NCBI RefSeq assembly: GCF_006874705.1
Contig: NZ_CP035382.1
Location: 2,418,001-2,482,000, forward strand
From: Leclercia adecarboxylata
GTDB taxonomy: Bacteria; Pseudomonadota; Gammaproteobacteria; Enterobacterales; Enterobacteriaceae
Length of the DNA: 64,000 nucleotides
Direction of reading: 5' to 3'
Part shown: in pieces, positions 17,607 through 26,064 of the stretch
Numbering within the stretch: position 1 is the first letter of the stretch
Layout: every line of letters begins with the position of its first letter
Program-made: the position numbers and the translations under genes
Notes under the pieces: generated by a model
Databases searched by the model: none
Told to the model about the DNA's origin: nothing
What the model saw: only the letters and a program-made list of their open reading frames with translations

Positions 17607-18350
17607 CTAATTATTGTCGGATATTGATCGCCCGGTGGCGTACTGGCGTGGCGTAGCGGCCGTGTAGCTGACAAAGGTTTTATGGAAGTGGCTCTGATCG
17701 GCGAAGCCGCTCTGGTAGCTGACGTCGGCAATGTCATCCCCGGCGCGCAGGCGCGCTTTGGCGAACTCTATCCGGGAAATGTTCAGGAAAGTGCCGGGCG
17801 TCAGGCCAGTGTCCTGCTTAAAGGTTCTGATAAGCGTCTCTTTGCGCAGCGAGAAGCGTCGGGCTAAGGCGTCCAGAGAAGGCGGCTTGTGCAGGCTGTG
17901 ACGGAGCGTCTGCTGAAGCGCAAGGCTGGTGGGGCGAAGGGAGGCGGGCGGCGTTGGCCCGGCGGCAAGCCGGGAGAGAAGCGTGTCGATGGCCGTCCCC
18001 GAGAGCGTCTCAACGACCCTCAGATACTGGCGGAACAGCGCCTCATTGCGGATCACCTGCATGGCGGGCTGAAGGTCGGTCTCCAGATACAGCATATGGT
18101 AGCTGCGCGGCTGACCTGCCAGCGGATTGCAGCTGTGCGGCATGTGCGCGGGGATGACGATCAGATCGCCAGGATAAAGGGTGAACGGCTCGCCGTTGCA
18201 GGTGCAACAAGTTTGCCCCTCCAGGATAGCGCCAATGGACAGCTGCGCATGGCTGTGAAGCTTGTAGGCCTGGGCGCTTTGCCAGGTGCTGCGCAGTTCA
18301 ACGCCGGGCTGACGGCGGAAGGTCTGATTGACGTGACGGGTGTGGGTCAT
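17607..18350 (-). CDS. AraC-family regulator with N-terminal cupin
   Basis: 247 residues. N-terminal cupin-like arm (LHSHAQLSIGAILEGQTCCTCNGEPFTLYPGDLIVIPAHMPHSCNP) and C-terminal double helix-turn-helix (about 150-245: SLDALARRFSLRKETLIRTFKQDTGLTPGTFLNISRIEFAKARLRAGDDIADVSYQSGFADQSHFHKTFVSYTAATPRQY). It precedes the LysE exporter gene and probably activates it in response to a small ligand. ATG at 18348-18350; the following 159 bases have no other gene. Confidence 0.88.
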   Translation of the reverse strand: MTHTRHVNQTFRRQPGVELRSTWQSAQAYKLHSHAQLSIGAILEGQTCCTCNGEPFTLYPGDLIVIPAHMPHSCNPLAGQPRSYHMLYLETDLQPAMQVIRNEALFRQYLRVVETLSGTAIDTLLSRLAAGPTPPASLRPTSLALQQTLRHSLHKPPSLDALARRFSLRKETLIRTFKQDTGLTPGTFLNISRIEFAKARLRAGDDIADVSYQSGFADQSHFHKTFVSYTAATPRQYATGRSISDNN

Positions 18351-18509
18351 AGTGGCTACCGGAGGCGTTTAAGTGGTTATAGCATGAGCGGAGAAGAGTG
18401 TCGCCTGTGATAATTTAGAAAGAGGTCGCTATGTGACAGGAATAGTGGTACATAAAATACCGCAACGGCATCACAGGAATATCAGGGATAATTATTAAGG
18501 GAATAAACT

Positions 18510-18932
18510 ATGCACGTCAGCACGGCTATTAAATGGTTGCATCGGCTGACCACCATCCTGTTACTTATTATCGTTGCAGGATATTTTTCTTATGAATACT
18601 TTATGAAGAGCCGAAGCGACGATCGTTTAGTGATAAAAAAAGAGGTGACAGAAAACGTGACGCTTTACGTCACGCAGTATGGGGGTGGGGCAACCGTACC
18701 TGATATTTATCGCTATTACCTGGATGATAAAAATCAGACGATAGCGCATCTCAGGAAAAGCGAGCCTTTTCTCGTTTCAGATAATGGTAATGCGATAATT
18801 AGCGGCTACGGTAATACCGTCAATGTTAAGTTATCAGGGCGTATTTATTCTTTCAGTAATCTGACGATGTTCTACGCTCAGGAAAATCTGGTTATCCCGG
18901 TGATAAATCTTACTGCATTAGGAGTACGCTAA
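18510..18932 (+). CDS. Hypothetical protein with N-terminal membrane anchor
   Basis: 140 residues, ATG 18510. One hydrophobic segment at about 13-30 (TTILLLIIVAGYFSYEYFM), then a polar beta-rich domain, probably periplasmic. I recognise no family. Base composition is clearly more AT-rich than in the flanking core genes, and it begins a foreign-looking stretch that runs to the orphan hcp gene. The next small reading frame starts 5 bases after its stop. Confidence 0.6.
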   Translation: MHVSTAIKWLHRLTTILLLIIVAGYFSYEYFMKSRSDDRLVIKKEVTENVTLYVTQYGGGATVPDIYRYYLDDKNQTIAHLRKSEPFLVSDNGNAIISGYGNTVNVKLSGRIYSFSNLTMFYAQENLVIPVINLTALGVR

Positions 18933-18937
18933 TTAAT

Positions 18938-19117
18938 ATGCATATGAAGACGCAAGAAGTGATGAGGTTCAGACGCGATGAGATGCCATCATGCAGAACA
19001 TTGCATACAAATGAACTACTGGCATTGGCAGAAAAGACTGATAATGCAATCGATTATAGTGATATCCCTGAAACTACCGAAGAACAGTGGAATGACGCGG
19101 TTCGCGGCAAATTTTAG
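18938..19117 (+). CDS. Small antitoxin-like orphan protein
   Basis: 59 codons from ATG 18938 to TAG 19115-19117, read directly from the sequence. The C-terminal part AIDYSDIPETTEEQWNDAVRGKF resembles the acidic tail common in BrnA/CopG-like antitoxins (DxSDIPExTxExWxxAVRG). The N-terminal half (MRFRRDEMPSCRTLHTNELLALAEK) shows no clear RHH. No toxin gene adjoins it. The ribosome site is weak (GGAG 13 bases upstream). Could be a solitary antitoxin, a remnant, or a chance frame. Confidence 0.4.
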   Translation: MHMKTQEVMRFRRDEMPSCRTLHTNELLALAEKTDNAIDYSDIPETTEEQWNDAVRGKF

Positions 19118-19374
19118 TGATTTAAAATAACCGGCGCCATCCTGTAGGTGGCGCACTAAAATACTCTTCCTATAAAAAATGGAGGAAATAAACCCTTTTA
19201 ATTAATAACCGTTGTCAATAAAAGCTCAATATATACTATCTCACTCAAGATATTTATACAAAGCGTAACAGTAATAACTTTACTGAATGTGTGTTTTCGC
19301 AATTTAATAACTATATCCACATCACCACTGGGGTGATATAAAGTATAAGGAGTAAGAAACAGGAGAGGGATATC

Positions 19375-20067
19375 ATGGTCGACACCGCTATTTTTGTGGG
19401 AAATATAGCTACGGATGATGTAAAAAAGGTTGCTAACAGGATTTATGATATAATCGTATCACCCGGGATCATTCCTGGGTTAATAAATGGGGGGCTTACC
19501 GTTCCACTTGATTTAGGGTATCTTGCTATAGGCTATTTCGATACGGATTCGCGTTTTTCTCGTCAAACTCAGCGAATCCGCATAGCAGAGGCAATTCATA
19601 ACGATATTTTAAATTATGATCACATCACAAATGCAATTGAAAAAATATTTGAAAAATTCAACAAATACCTCACTGTAAGCCATCAAGATAATGTTTATCG
19701 CGGTGTTGTTTCATCCATTGCTGGTCGCTTAATTACCGCTAAAATCATTTCAACAATAGGGGCGGCTGTCCTCACACGTGTATCCTTCATTGGTGCAAAG
19801 ACAGCGAACAACTGGATCGGCAGAGTCACTATGGTGTTGCTTGTTGGCGGGATGGCTGAGCGTTCCATTAGCATTTCTGAAGAGCTTGCTATCAAGGCTC
19901 CTGAAATATATGAGCTACTTCGTCCGCATGATTATGATCTGACATATTTTCTTTTTGAACCTGCTGTAAAACCCTTTGTGGAAGCCGTTCATATAGCAAA
20001 CCAACTTGGGCAGCCTTATTTTAATAAAATAATAGAAATCGTTGAGAGTAAATTAAATGCCGAATAA
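19375..20067 (+). CDS. Hypothetical protein, candidate type VI pore-forming effector
   Basis: 230 residues, ATG 19375 after a GGAGAGGGA ribosome site. No family recognised by motif. Two hydrophobic, glycine-spaced regions are visible: about 30-55 (PGIIPGLINGGLTVPLDLGYLAIGYF) and 108-160 (SSIAGRLITAKIISTIGAAVL, ...WIGRVTMVLLVGGMAE). The helical ends are amphipathic. This layout, a start codon of a tiny membrane protein inside its 3' end, and an Hcp gene directly after it match the organisation of Hcp-delivered membrane-targeting effectors such as Ssp6 of Serratia. The effector assignment is inference; no signal peptide is present. Confidence 0.6.
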   Translation: MVDTAIFVGNIATDDVKKVANRIYDIIVSPGIIPGLINGGLTVPLDLGYLAIGYFDTDSRFSRQTQRIRIAEAIHNDILNYDHITNAIEKIFEKFNKYLTVSHQDNVYRGVVSSIAGRLITAKIISTIGAAVLTRVSFIGAKTANNWIGRVTMVLLVGGMAERSISISEELAIKAPEIYELLRPHDYDLTYFLFEPAVKPFVEAVHIANQLGQPYFNKIIEIVESKLNAE

Positions 20068-20305
20068 CAGTCCTCTCTCTTTTATGTATAAGCATGTTTT
20101 AAATGCGTTAATATTAATGATGGTTCACACCTGGGGTTTCTTCGAATCTGTACTGTTTGTAGGTGGTTTTATAGTTTGCCTTATATTACCTGTCGTGTGG
20201 CCCATGAAGTTCATTTATGCCGTTTTATGGTTGATAGTATTCTACATATGTTCAAAAGTTGTTAGTTTTTTAGAAAACTACCGTGATAGAAACAAAAATA
20301 GATAA
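20057..20305 (+). CDS. Small membrane protein, candidate immunity protein
   Basis: 82 residues, ATG 20057 overlapping the upstream gene by 11 bases (coupled translation). Two to three membrane spans: YKHVLNALILMMVHTWGFF, VLFVGGFIVCLILPVVWPM and FIYAVLWLIVFYICSKVV, with a basic cytoplasmic tail (NYRDRNKNR). No family recognised. In effector modules with a membrane-acting toxin the immunity protein is usually a small inner-membrane protein encoded immediately downstream, as here. The role is inferred only from position and topology. Confidence 0.55.
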   Translation: MPNNSPLSFMYKHVLNALILMMVHTWGFFESVLFVGGFIVCLILPVVWPMKFIYAVLWLIVFYICSKVVSFLENYRDRNKNR

Positions 20306-20317
20306 TAGGGAAATAAT

Positions 20318-20797
20318 ATGTCTAATCCAGCTTATTTATGGTTAACAGATGAAAATGGATCTCCTGTCGCGGGAGGTTGTTGCGTGTTGGGCCGTGTGGG
20401 ATCCATCGAGATAAAATCATTGTCACATCACATGACTATCCCGACAGATTCTAATACGGGGAAATTAACCGGTACACGAATCCATACGCCAATATTAATA
20501 CAAAAAGAGTTTGACCGTGTAACACCACTTTTATATCGCGCTATTAGTCGGGGCTACCTCCTTAAATCCGCTGAAATTAAAATGCACCAAATAGTGGACT
20601 CGGGAAGAGAAGTTGAATATTTTAATATCTATATGGAAAATGTAAAAATCACGGGTATTACACCCAGTCTTCATCCCGGCTCTGGTACAGGAACTCATTT
20701 AGAAAATATTGAGCTTCGCTACGAGTCTATTCAGTGGAAGTATGTTGACGGAAATATTGTCTTTAAAGACAGCTGGAACGAACGCTGCGTCGCATAG
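20318..20797 (+). CDS. hcp: Hcp-family type VI secretion tube protein (orphan)
   Basis: 159 residues, ATG 20318. Hcp fold: start PAYLWLTDENGSPVAGGCCVLGR, middle SLSHHMTIPTDSNTGKLTGTRIHTPILIQKEFDRVTPLLYRAISRG, and the end block HLENIELRYESIQWKYVDGNIVFKDSWNER are diagnostic. Hcp hexamers form the secreted inner tube and carry small effectors in the lumen. No vgrG, PAAR, tss or clpV gene is present in the window, so this is an orphan copy that would work with a machine encoded elsewhere. It follows the two small genes by 12 bases. Confidence 0.92.
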   Translation: MSNPAYLWLTDENGSPVAGGCCVLGRVGSIEIKSLSHHMTIPTDSNTGKLTGTRIHTPILIQKEFDRVTPLLYRAISRGYLLKSAEIKMHQIVDSGREVEYFNIYMENVKITGITPSLHPGSGTGTHLENIELRYESIQWKYVDGNIVFKDSWNERCVA

Positions 20798-20826
20798 ATG
20801 GCTGTGCTCTAAGGCTTTAATCTCTC

Positions 20827-20847
20827 ACGCCACCCTCCCGGTGGCGT
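20827..20847 (+). terminator. Hairpin after hcp
   Basis: ACGCCACC (20827-20834) and GGTGGCGT (20840-20847) form a perfect 8-base stem with loop CTCCC. The following sequence is not T-rich, so it may be a processing or attenuating hairpin rather than a full terminator. Confidence 0.5.
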
Positions 20848-20928
20848 TACCTGTATACCTAACTTTACCTGCGAACTCAGCCATTTTGACTACCCTTAAT
20901 ACCCAACGCGGTAAAAAAGGAGGCAACA

Positions 20929-22299
20929 ATGGCCTATAAGACAGTGAATCCTGCCAACAACAAACTCATCAAAGAATATCCTTCTCATACCGATGCTGAT
21001 GTCGAGGCGGCGCTGAGTACCGCCGACGCGCTCTACCATTCCGACTGGTCAAAAGGCAGCATCGACAAGCGCCTGGCGGTGCTGCACAAGCTGGCGGATC
21101 TGATTGATTCCCGTAGCGAAGAGCTGGCAAAAATTGCCAGCGAGGAGATGGGTAAACTCATTGCCCAGAGCCGCGGCGAGGTGAAGCTCTGCGCGCAGAT
21201 TGCCCGCTACTACGCGGATAATGCCAAACAATTTCTCGCCCCGGTGAAATACCCCTCTGAAATGGGCGAGGCGTGGGTAGAGCACCATCCGATCGGCGTG
21301 GTGATGGCCGTGGAGCCGTGGAACTTCCCTTACTACCAGCTGATGCGCGTGCTGGCCCCGAACCTGGCGGCAGGTAACCCGGTGATTGCCAAACATGCCA
21401 GCATCGTTCCGCACTGTGCGGAGGCCTTCGCCCATCTGGTGCGCGAAGCTGGTGCGCCGGACGGAGCATGGACTAACCTGTTTATCTCTTCCGATCAGGT
21501 GGCGAATATTATCGCCGACGATCGCGTGCAGGGCGCGGCCCTGACCGGGTCCGAGAAGGCCGGTAGCGTGGTGGCCGCTCAGGCGGCGAAGCACATCAAG
21601 AAATCGACTCTCGAACTGGGCGGTAATGACGTGTTCGTAGTGCTGGACGATGCGGATCTGGAGAAAGCGGTGAAGATCGGCGTCAACGCCCGCCTTGCCA
21701 ATGCCGGGCAGGTCTGTACTGCCGCCAAGCGCTTTATCGTGCACGAGAAGGTGGCCGAGCAGTTCCTGACGAAATACACCGAGGCTTTCCGCAACATCAA
21801 AATAGGCGATCCGCTCGACGAGAGCACCCGACTCGGGCCGCTGTCATCGAAAGAGGCGCTGGAGACCCTGACGAAACAGGTGGACGAGGCGGTGAAGAAT
21901 GGCGCGACGCTGCATTTCGGCGGCAAACCGGTCCAGCGTGAAGGCAGCTTCTTTGAGCCGACCATTCTGACCAACATTACCCGCGATAACCCGGCGTATT
22001 TCGAAGAGTTCTTTGGCCCGGTGGCGCAGATCTACGTGGTGAAAAACGATGACGAGGCGGTGAAGCTGGCCAACGACTCGCACTACGGCCTGGGCGGTGC
22101 GGTGTTCAGTAAGGATATCGATCGCGCTAAAAAGATGGCCTCGAAAATCGAGACCGGGATGGTGTGGATCAACTGGCTCACCGATACCGCCGCCGAGCTG
22201 CCGTTTGGCGGCGTGAAGCGCTCCGGCTACGGTCGCGAGCTGTCGGATCTGGGGATTAAAGAGTTTGTGAACCAGAAGCTGGTGGTCATCCGCCGGTAG
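20929..22299 (+). CDS. Succinate-semialdehyde dehydrogenase-like aldehyde dehydrogenase (Sad/YneI type)
   Basis: 456 residues, ATG 20929 with AAAAAGGAGG upstream. ALDH fold: PWNFPYYQLMRVLAPNLAAGN cofactor block, base E229 in STLELGGND, nucleophile C263 in ANAGQVCTAAKR, EEFFGPVAQI, and PFGGVKRSGYGRE. The EPWNFPYYQ and ELGGNDVFVVLDDAD sequences and the length are closest to E. coli Sad (YneI), which oxidises succinic semialdehyde with NAD. Single gene, with a repeat hairpin after it. The exact substrate is not certain. Confidence 0.85.
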   Translation: MAYKTVNPANNKLIKEYPSHTDADVEAALSTADALYHSDWSKGSIDKRLAVLHKLADLIDSRSEELAKIASEEMGKLIAQSRGEVKLCAQIARYYADNAKQFLAPVKYPSEMGEAWVEHHPIGVVMAVEPWNFPYYQLMRVLAPNLAAGNPVIAKHASIVPHCAEAFAHLVREAGAPDGAWTNLFISSDQVANIIADDRVQGAALTGSEKAGSVVAAQAAKHIKKSTLELGGNDVFVVLDDADLEKAVKIGVNARLANAGQVCTAAKRFIVHEKVAEQFLTKYTEAFRNIKIGDPLDESTRLGPLSSKEALETLTKQVDEAVKNGATLHFGGKPVQREGSFFEPTILTNITRDNPAYFEEFFGPVAQIYVVKNDDEAVKLANDSHYGLGGAVFSKDIDRAKKMASKIETGMVWINWLTDTAAELPFGGVKRSGYGRELSDLGIKEFVNQKLVVIRR

Positions 22300-22306
22300 G
22301 TATTTT

Positions 22307-22342
22307 CCCCTCATCCTGACCCTCTCCCCAAAGGGGAGAGGG
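22307..22342. repeat. CCTCTCCCC/GGGGAGAGG intergenic repeat
   Basis: Same repeat as at 1099-1136 in inverted orientation (CCCCTCATCCTGACCCTCTC then AAAGGGGAGAGGG). A strong hairpin after the dehydrogenase gene, possibly acting as its terminator. Confidence 0.65.
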
Positions 22343-22382
22343 AACCAACCCGCAGTCCATAGGCTCGTTAAGTGATTCGCAT

Positions 22383-22420
22383 AAATGTGACATAGAATTA
22401 TTTGTGTGTCGCAAATTAGC
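22383..22420 (+). promoter_or_regulatory. Possible CRP-like half sites upstream of the penicillin acylase gene
   Basis: AAATGTGA (22383-22390) and a second TTGTGTG (22402-22408) resemble CRP half sites. E. coli pac is CRP-dependent, but neither site here has a clear second half, so this is weak. Confidence 0.25.
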
Positions 22421-22522
22421 TAGCGCCCTCACAGTTCGCAGAGAAACCATCCCGCCATTCTGGATAACCATTGGTCCGTTGCTAGTATGAATTCGCTAAT
22501 CATACACCTGCAAGAGGATACA

Positions 22523-25060
22523 ATGATAAACAGAAATCGTATGATCGTGAACGGTATTGTGGCTTCCCTGGCCTGTACATGGACCCTGACAGCGCGAGCT
22601 GAACATCCCGCAACCGAAGTCAAAATCGTGCGCGATCAATACGGCATGCCGCACATCTACGCCGATGACACCTACCGTCTGTTCTATGGCTACGGCTACG
22701 TGGTGGCGCAGGACCGCCTGTTCCAGATGGAGATGGCGCGTCGCAGCACCCAGGGACAGGTTGCCGAAGTCCTCGGCAGTACTTTTGTTAAATTCGATAA
22801 GGACATCCGCCAGAACTACTGGCCGGATTCGATCCGCGCGCAAATCGCTGCGCTCAGTGCGGATGATAAAGCCATTCTGCAGGGCTATGCCGATGGGATG
22901 AACGCCTGGATCGACCGGGTGAACGGCGATCCCGGCAAACTGTTGCCAAAACAATTCTCCACCTTCGGCTTTACGCCAAAACGCTGGGAGCCTTTTGATG
23001 TGGCAATGGTCTTTGTCGGGACCATGGCGAACCGTTTTTCTGATGCCACCAGCGAGATCGACAACCTCGCTCTGCTGACGGCGTTAAAAGATAAGTATGG
23101 CGACAAGGGAATGGCGGTTTTCAACCAGCTGAAATGGCTGGTGAATCCGGCGGCGCCGACCACCATCGCTCCGCAGGAGAGTCAGTATCCGGTTAAGTTC
23201 GATCTCAACACCACGCAAACCGCCGCCCTGTTGCCGCGTTACGATATGTCGCCGCCGATGCTGGATCGACCGGCCAAAGGTGATGATGGTGGCCTGCTGG
23301 CGCTGACCCCGGCGCAGAACCGCGAGACGATCATGGCGCAGTTTGTTCACGGCGGAGCCAACGGCCTGGCGGGATATCCCACCACCAGCAACATGTGGGT
23401 GCTGGGTAAGGGCAAAACCCAGGATGCCAAAGCGATCATGGTCAATGGGCCGCAGTTCGGCTGGTATGCGCCGGCGTACACCTACGGTATTGGGTTGCAC
23501 GGCGCGGGCTATGATGTCACGGGCAATACGCCCTTTGCCTATCCGGGGCTGGTGTTTGGCCATAATGGCACCATTTCATGGGGATCAACCGCCGGATTTG
23601 GCGATGATGTCGACATTTTTGCGGAACAACTTTCCGATCAAAAGCCAGGGCAGTACCTGCATAACGGCGAGTGGATCAAGATGCTCAGCCGCGAAGAGAA
23701 AATCGCCGTTAAAGACGGGCAGCCAGAGACCTTTACCGTCTATCGCACCCTACATGGCAACGTGATAAAAACCGACCCGGCCACGCAAACGGCGTATGCC
23801 AAAGCGCGGGCCTGGGACGGCAAAGAGGTGGCCTCCCTGCTGGCCTGGACCCATCAGATGAAGGCGAAAAACTGGCAGGAGTGGACGCAGCAGGCGGCGA
23901 AGCAGGCCCTGACCATCAACTGGTATTACGCCGATATCGACGGCAACATTGGCTACGTGCATGGCGGGGCTTATCCGCAGCGTCAGCCAGGGCACGATCC
24001 GCGTCTGCCGGTGCCGGGCACCGGCAAGTGGGACTGGCAGGGGCTGCTGCCGTTCGATCTTAATCCTAAGGTCTATAACCCGAAGTCGGGCTATATCGCC
24101 AACTGGAACAACTCACCCCAGCAGGGCTATCCGGCCTCGGATCTGTTTGCCTTCTTATGGGGGAGCGCGGATCGCGTGACCGAGATTAGCCAGCTTATCG
24201 ATAAACAACCCACCTTTACTTACGAGCAGGCCTGGGATCTGATCCGGCAGACCAGCCGTCAGGATCTGACCCGTCGGCTGTTTTTACCCGCTCTGCAAAA
24301 CGCCACGGCACAGTTGCCGGGTGACGATCCGCGCCAGCAGCTGGTAAAACGGTTAAGCGACTGGGATGGGGTAAACCTTCTCAATGAGGATGGCAAAACA
24401 CTGCAACAGCCGGGCTCGGCGATTTTAAACGTCTGGCTGAGCAGCATGTTGAAACAGACCGTCGCGGCGGCGGTGCCGGAGCCGTTCAACAAATGGTATA
24501 GCGCCAGCGGCTACGAAACCACGCAGGACGGGCCGACCGGATCGCTGAATATCAGCGTGGGGGCGAAAGTGCTGTATGAAGCGTTGCAGGGGGAAAAATC
24601 TGCGATCCCACAGGCGGTGGATCTGTTCGGCGGCAAGCCGCAGCAGGAGGTGATCCTTGCTGCCCTGCAGGAAGCCTGGCAGACGCTGTCGCAACAGTAC
24701 GGCAACGATATTACGCAGTGGAAAACCCCGGCGATGGCGTTGACCTTCCGCGCCAGTAACTTCTTCGGCGTTCCGCAGGCGGCTCCGGAAGAGGCCGTCC
24801 ATCAGGCGGAGTATCAGAATCGCGGCACGGAAAACGACATGATTGTCTTCTCGCCGACTTCGCAGGAAGCACCGGTTCTGGCATGGGACGTGATGGCACC
24901 CGGACAGAGCGGCTTTATCGCCCCGGACGGTACTCCGGATAAGCACTATCGCGATCAGCAAAAACTGTATGAAACCTTCGGGCGTAAACCGCTGTGGTTA
25001 ACCCCGCAGGAGGTGGCGGCGCATCAGGAGTCGCAGGAGATTTTGCAGGTACAGCGGTAA
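22523..25060 (+). CDS. pac: Penicillin G acylase precursor
   Basis: 845 residues from ATG 22523 (AGAGG at 22513-22517; an in-frame upstream ATG at 22487 would spoil the signal peptide). A 26-residue signal peptide ends ARA|EH, then the alpha chain ([16 protein letters not shown]) and a spacer. The beta chain starts at the catalytic N-terminal serine S289 in YPTTSNMWV, exposed by self-cleavage. IANWNNSPQ carries the oxyanion-hole Asn. Length and sequence follow the E. coli and Kluyvera enzymes closely. It is a periplasmic Ntn hydrolase that cleaves phenylacetyl amides such as penicillin G. Monocistronic. Confidence 0.95.
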   Translation: MINRNRMIVNGIVASLACTWTLTARAEHPATEVKIVRDQYGMPHIYADDTYRLFYGYGYVVAQDRLFQMEMARRSTQGQVAEVLGSTFVKFDKDIRQNYWPDSIRAQIAALSADDKAILQGYADGMNAWIDRVNGDPGKLLPKQFSTFGFTPKRWEPFDVAMVFVGTMANRFSDATSEIDNLALLTALKDKYGDKGMAVFNQLKWLVNPAAPTTIAPQESQYPVKFDLNTTQTAALLPRYDMSPPMLDRPAKGDDGGLLALTPAQNRETIMAQFVHGGANGLAGYPTTSNMWVLGKGKTQDAKAIMVNGPQFGWYAPAYTYGIGLHGAGYDVTGNTPFAYPGLVFGHNGTISWGSTAGFGDDVDIFAEQLSDQKPGQYLHNGEWIKMLSREEKIAVKDGQPETFTVYRTLHGNVIKTDPATQTAYAKARAWDGKEVASLLAWTHQMKAKNWQEWTQQAAKQALTINWYYADIDGNIGYVHGGAYPQRQPGHDPRLPVPGTGKWDWQGLLPFDLNPKVYNPKSGYIANWNNSPQQGYPASDLFAFLWGSADRVTEISQLIDKQPTFTYEQAWDLIRQTSRQDLTRRLFLPALQNATAQLPGDDPRQQLVKRLSDWDGVNLLNEDGKTLQQPGSAILNVWLSSMLKQTVAAAVPEPFNKWYSASGYETTQDGPTGSLNISVGAKVLYEALQGEKSAIPQAVDLFGGKPQQEVILAALQEAWQTLSQQYGNDITQWKTPAMALTFRASNFFGVPQAAPEEAVHQAEYQNRGTENDMIVFSPTSQEAPVLAWDVMAPGQSGFIAPDGTPDKHYRDQQKLYETFGRKPLWLTPQEVAAHQESQEILQVQR

Positions 25061-25076
25061 GAGTGAGTGCCGTTTC

Positions 25077-25144
25077 GCCCGGCGGCGCTGCGCTTGCACG
25101 GGCCTACGGTTTTGTAGGCCGGGTAAGCGCAGCGCCACCCGGCA
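25077..25144. repeat. Paired REP elements (BIME)
   Basis: GCCCGGCGGCGCTGCGCTTG (from 25077) and GGCCGGGTAAGCGCAGCGCC lie in opposed orientation between the convergent pac and yfaZ-like genes. Confidence 0.75.
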
Positions 25145-25154
25145 GTTTGTTGGG

Positions 25155-25700
25155 TTAGAAGCTCACGCCGCCGCCAACGTAGGCGCCGTCAATCAGAGTG
25201 TGGTTTGGACGATTGTCTTTGCCATCAACGCTTACGTGGCGGTAACCCACTTTCAGCGTAACCGGTTTGACCGGCGTCCAGCTTACGCCGCCGTTTGCTT
25301 CAACGTAGTTTTTAACGCTGTTGTTCAGGCCGTCCGGGGCAACGTAACCTTCACCGAACAGGTTAATGCTGTCCGTCAGCGCCACGTTCACGCCGCCGCC
25401 GACCGGGAATGCCACGCCGTTATCGCCTTTTTTCGGGCCAACGTAGATGGCTTTCGCACCCGCATTCAGCATCACCGGGCCGACTTCAAAGTTGTAGCCT
25501 GCGCCAACGCCACCGGTCTGGGTGCCGTCATCGGTATTTTTGAGCCAGTGACCTTCGGTATACAGACCGGATGAGGATTTACCCATTTCCACATTCAGGT
25601 TGGTGAAGTTTTTACCCTGTTCAATGCTGCCGCCCATGGCCAGGGCAGAACCTGATACCGCAGTCAGCGCGGAAAGGAGAAGGATATTAAGCTTTTTCAT
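25155..25700 (-). CDS. YfaZ-family outer-membrane protein
   Basis: 181 residues, ATG 25698-25700. A typical signal peptide (MKKLNILLLSALTAVSGSALA|M, about 21 residues) precedes a small beta-barrel-like sequence with alternating strands and a terminal aromatic (VGGGVSF). Blocks NAGAKAIYVGPKKGDNGVAFPVGGGVNVALTDSINLFGEGYVAPDGL fit the YfaZ family. Outer membrane, function unknown, possibly a narrow pore. Stands alone with its own promoter region upstream. Confidence 0.8.
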   Translation of the reverse strand: MKKLNILLLSALTAVSGSALAMGGSIEQGKNFTNLNVEMGKSSSGLYTEGHWLKNTDDGTQTGGVGAGYNFEVGPVMLNAGAKAIYVGPKKGDNGVAFPVGGGVNVALTDSINLFGEGYVAPDGLNNSVKNYVEANGGVSWTPVKPVTLKVGYRHVSVDGKDNRPNHTLIDGAYVGGGVSF

Positions 25701-26064
25701 GTTTTATGCCTCGTCATCAAATTAATCTGAGGGCACCTTAACAAGCGACGTTTATGACTGCAAATGTGATCAGGGTCGGATTTTTATGCTGATTGTGTGA
25801 ATTTATTTCAGTGTTATTGTTGCGAAATGGTGACTTTGTTGCGGGGTCAATCATTGATCTCAAGGGGTTTAAGATCGATTTAGTTTATTCCCTAAACAGA
25901 CGCTGAATAGAGCATAGAAAATAGTGAGCAACGAAATAATGGTGATTATTATCATTACGTAATCCATTTTCAGCTTTACAGTTTATAACCTTTATTTACA
26001 TTGATTCATCGTTATCTGCGCCGCAAAGAAGCCACTCCCTTTTGGAGAAAAGGGAGTGCAGATG
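25701..26064. other. Gene-free gap with a strong hairpin
   Basis: 364 bases between the yfaZ-like gene and yjiA (both minus strand). AT-rich, no reading frame of note. The proximal part should hold the yfaZ promoter. CACTCCCTTTT (26033-26043) and AAAAGGGAGTG (26048-26058) form an 11-base perfect stem around GGAG just after the yjiA stop, probably the end of the yjiA transcript. Confidence 0.6.

Noticed and set aside
19134..19154. GCGCCATCC/GGTGGCGC hairpin as a terminator
   Set aside because: Stem has a mismatch and no T-run follows; not strong enough to list.
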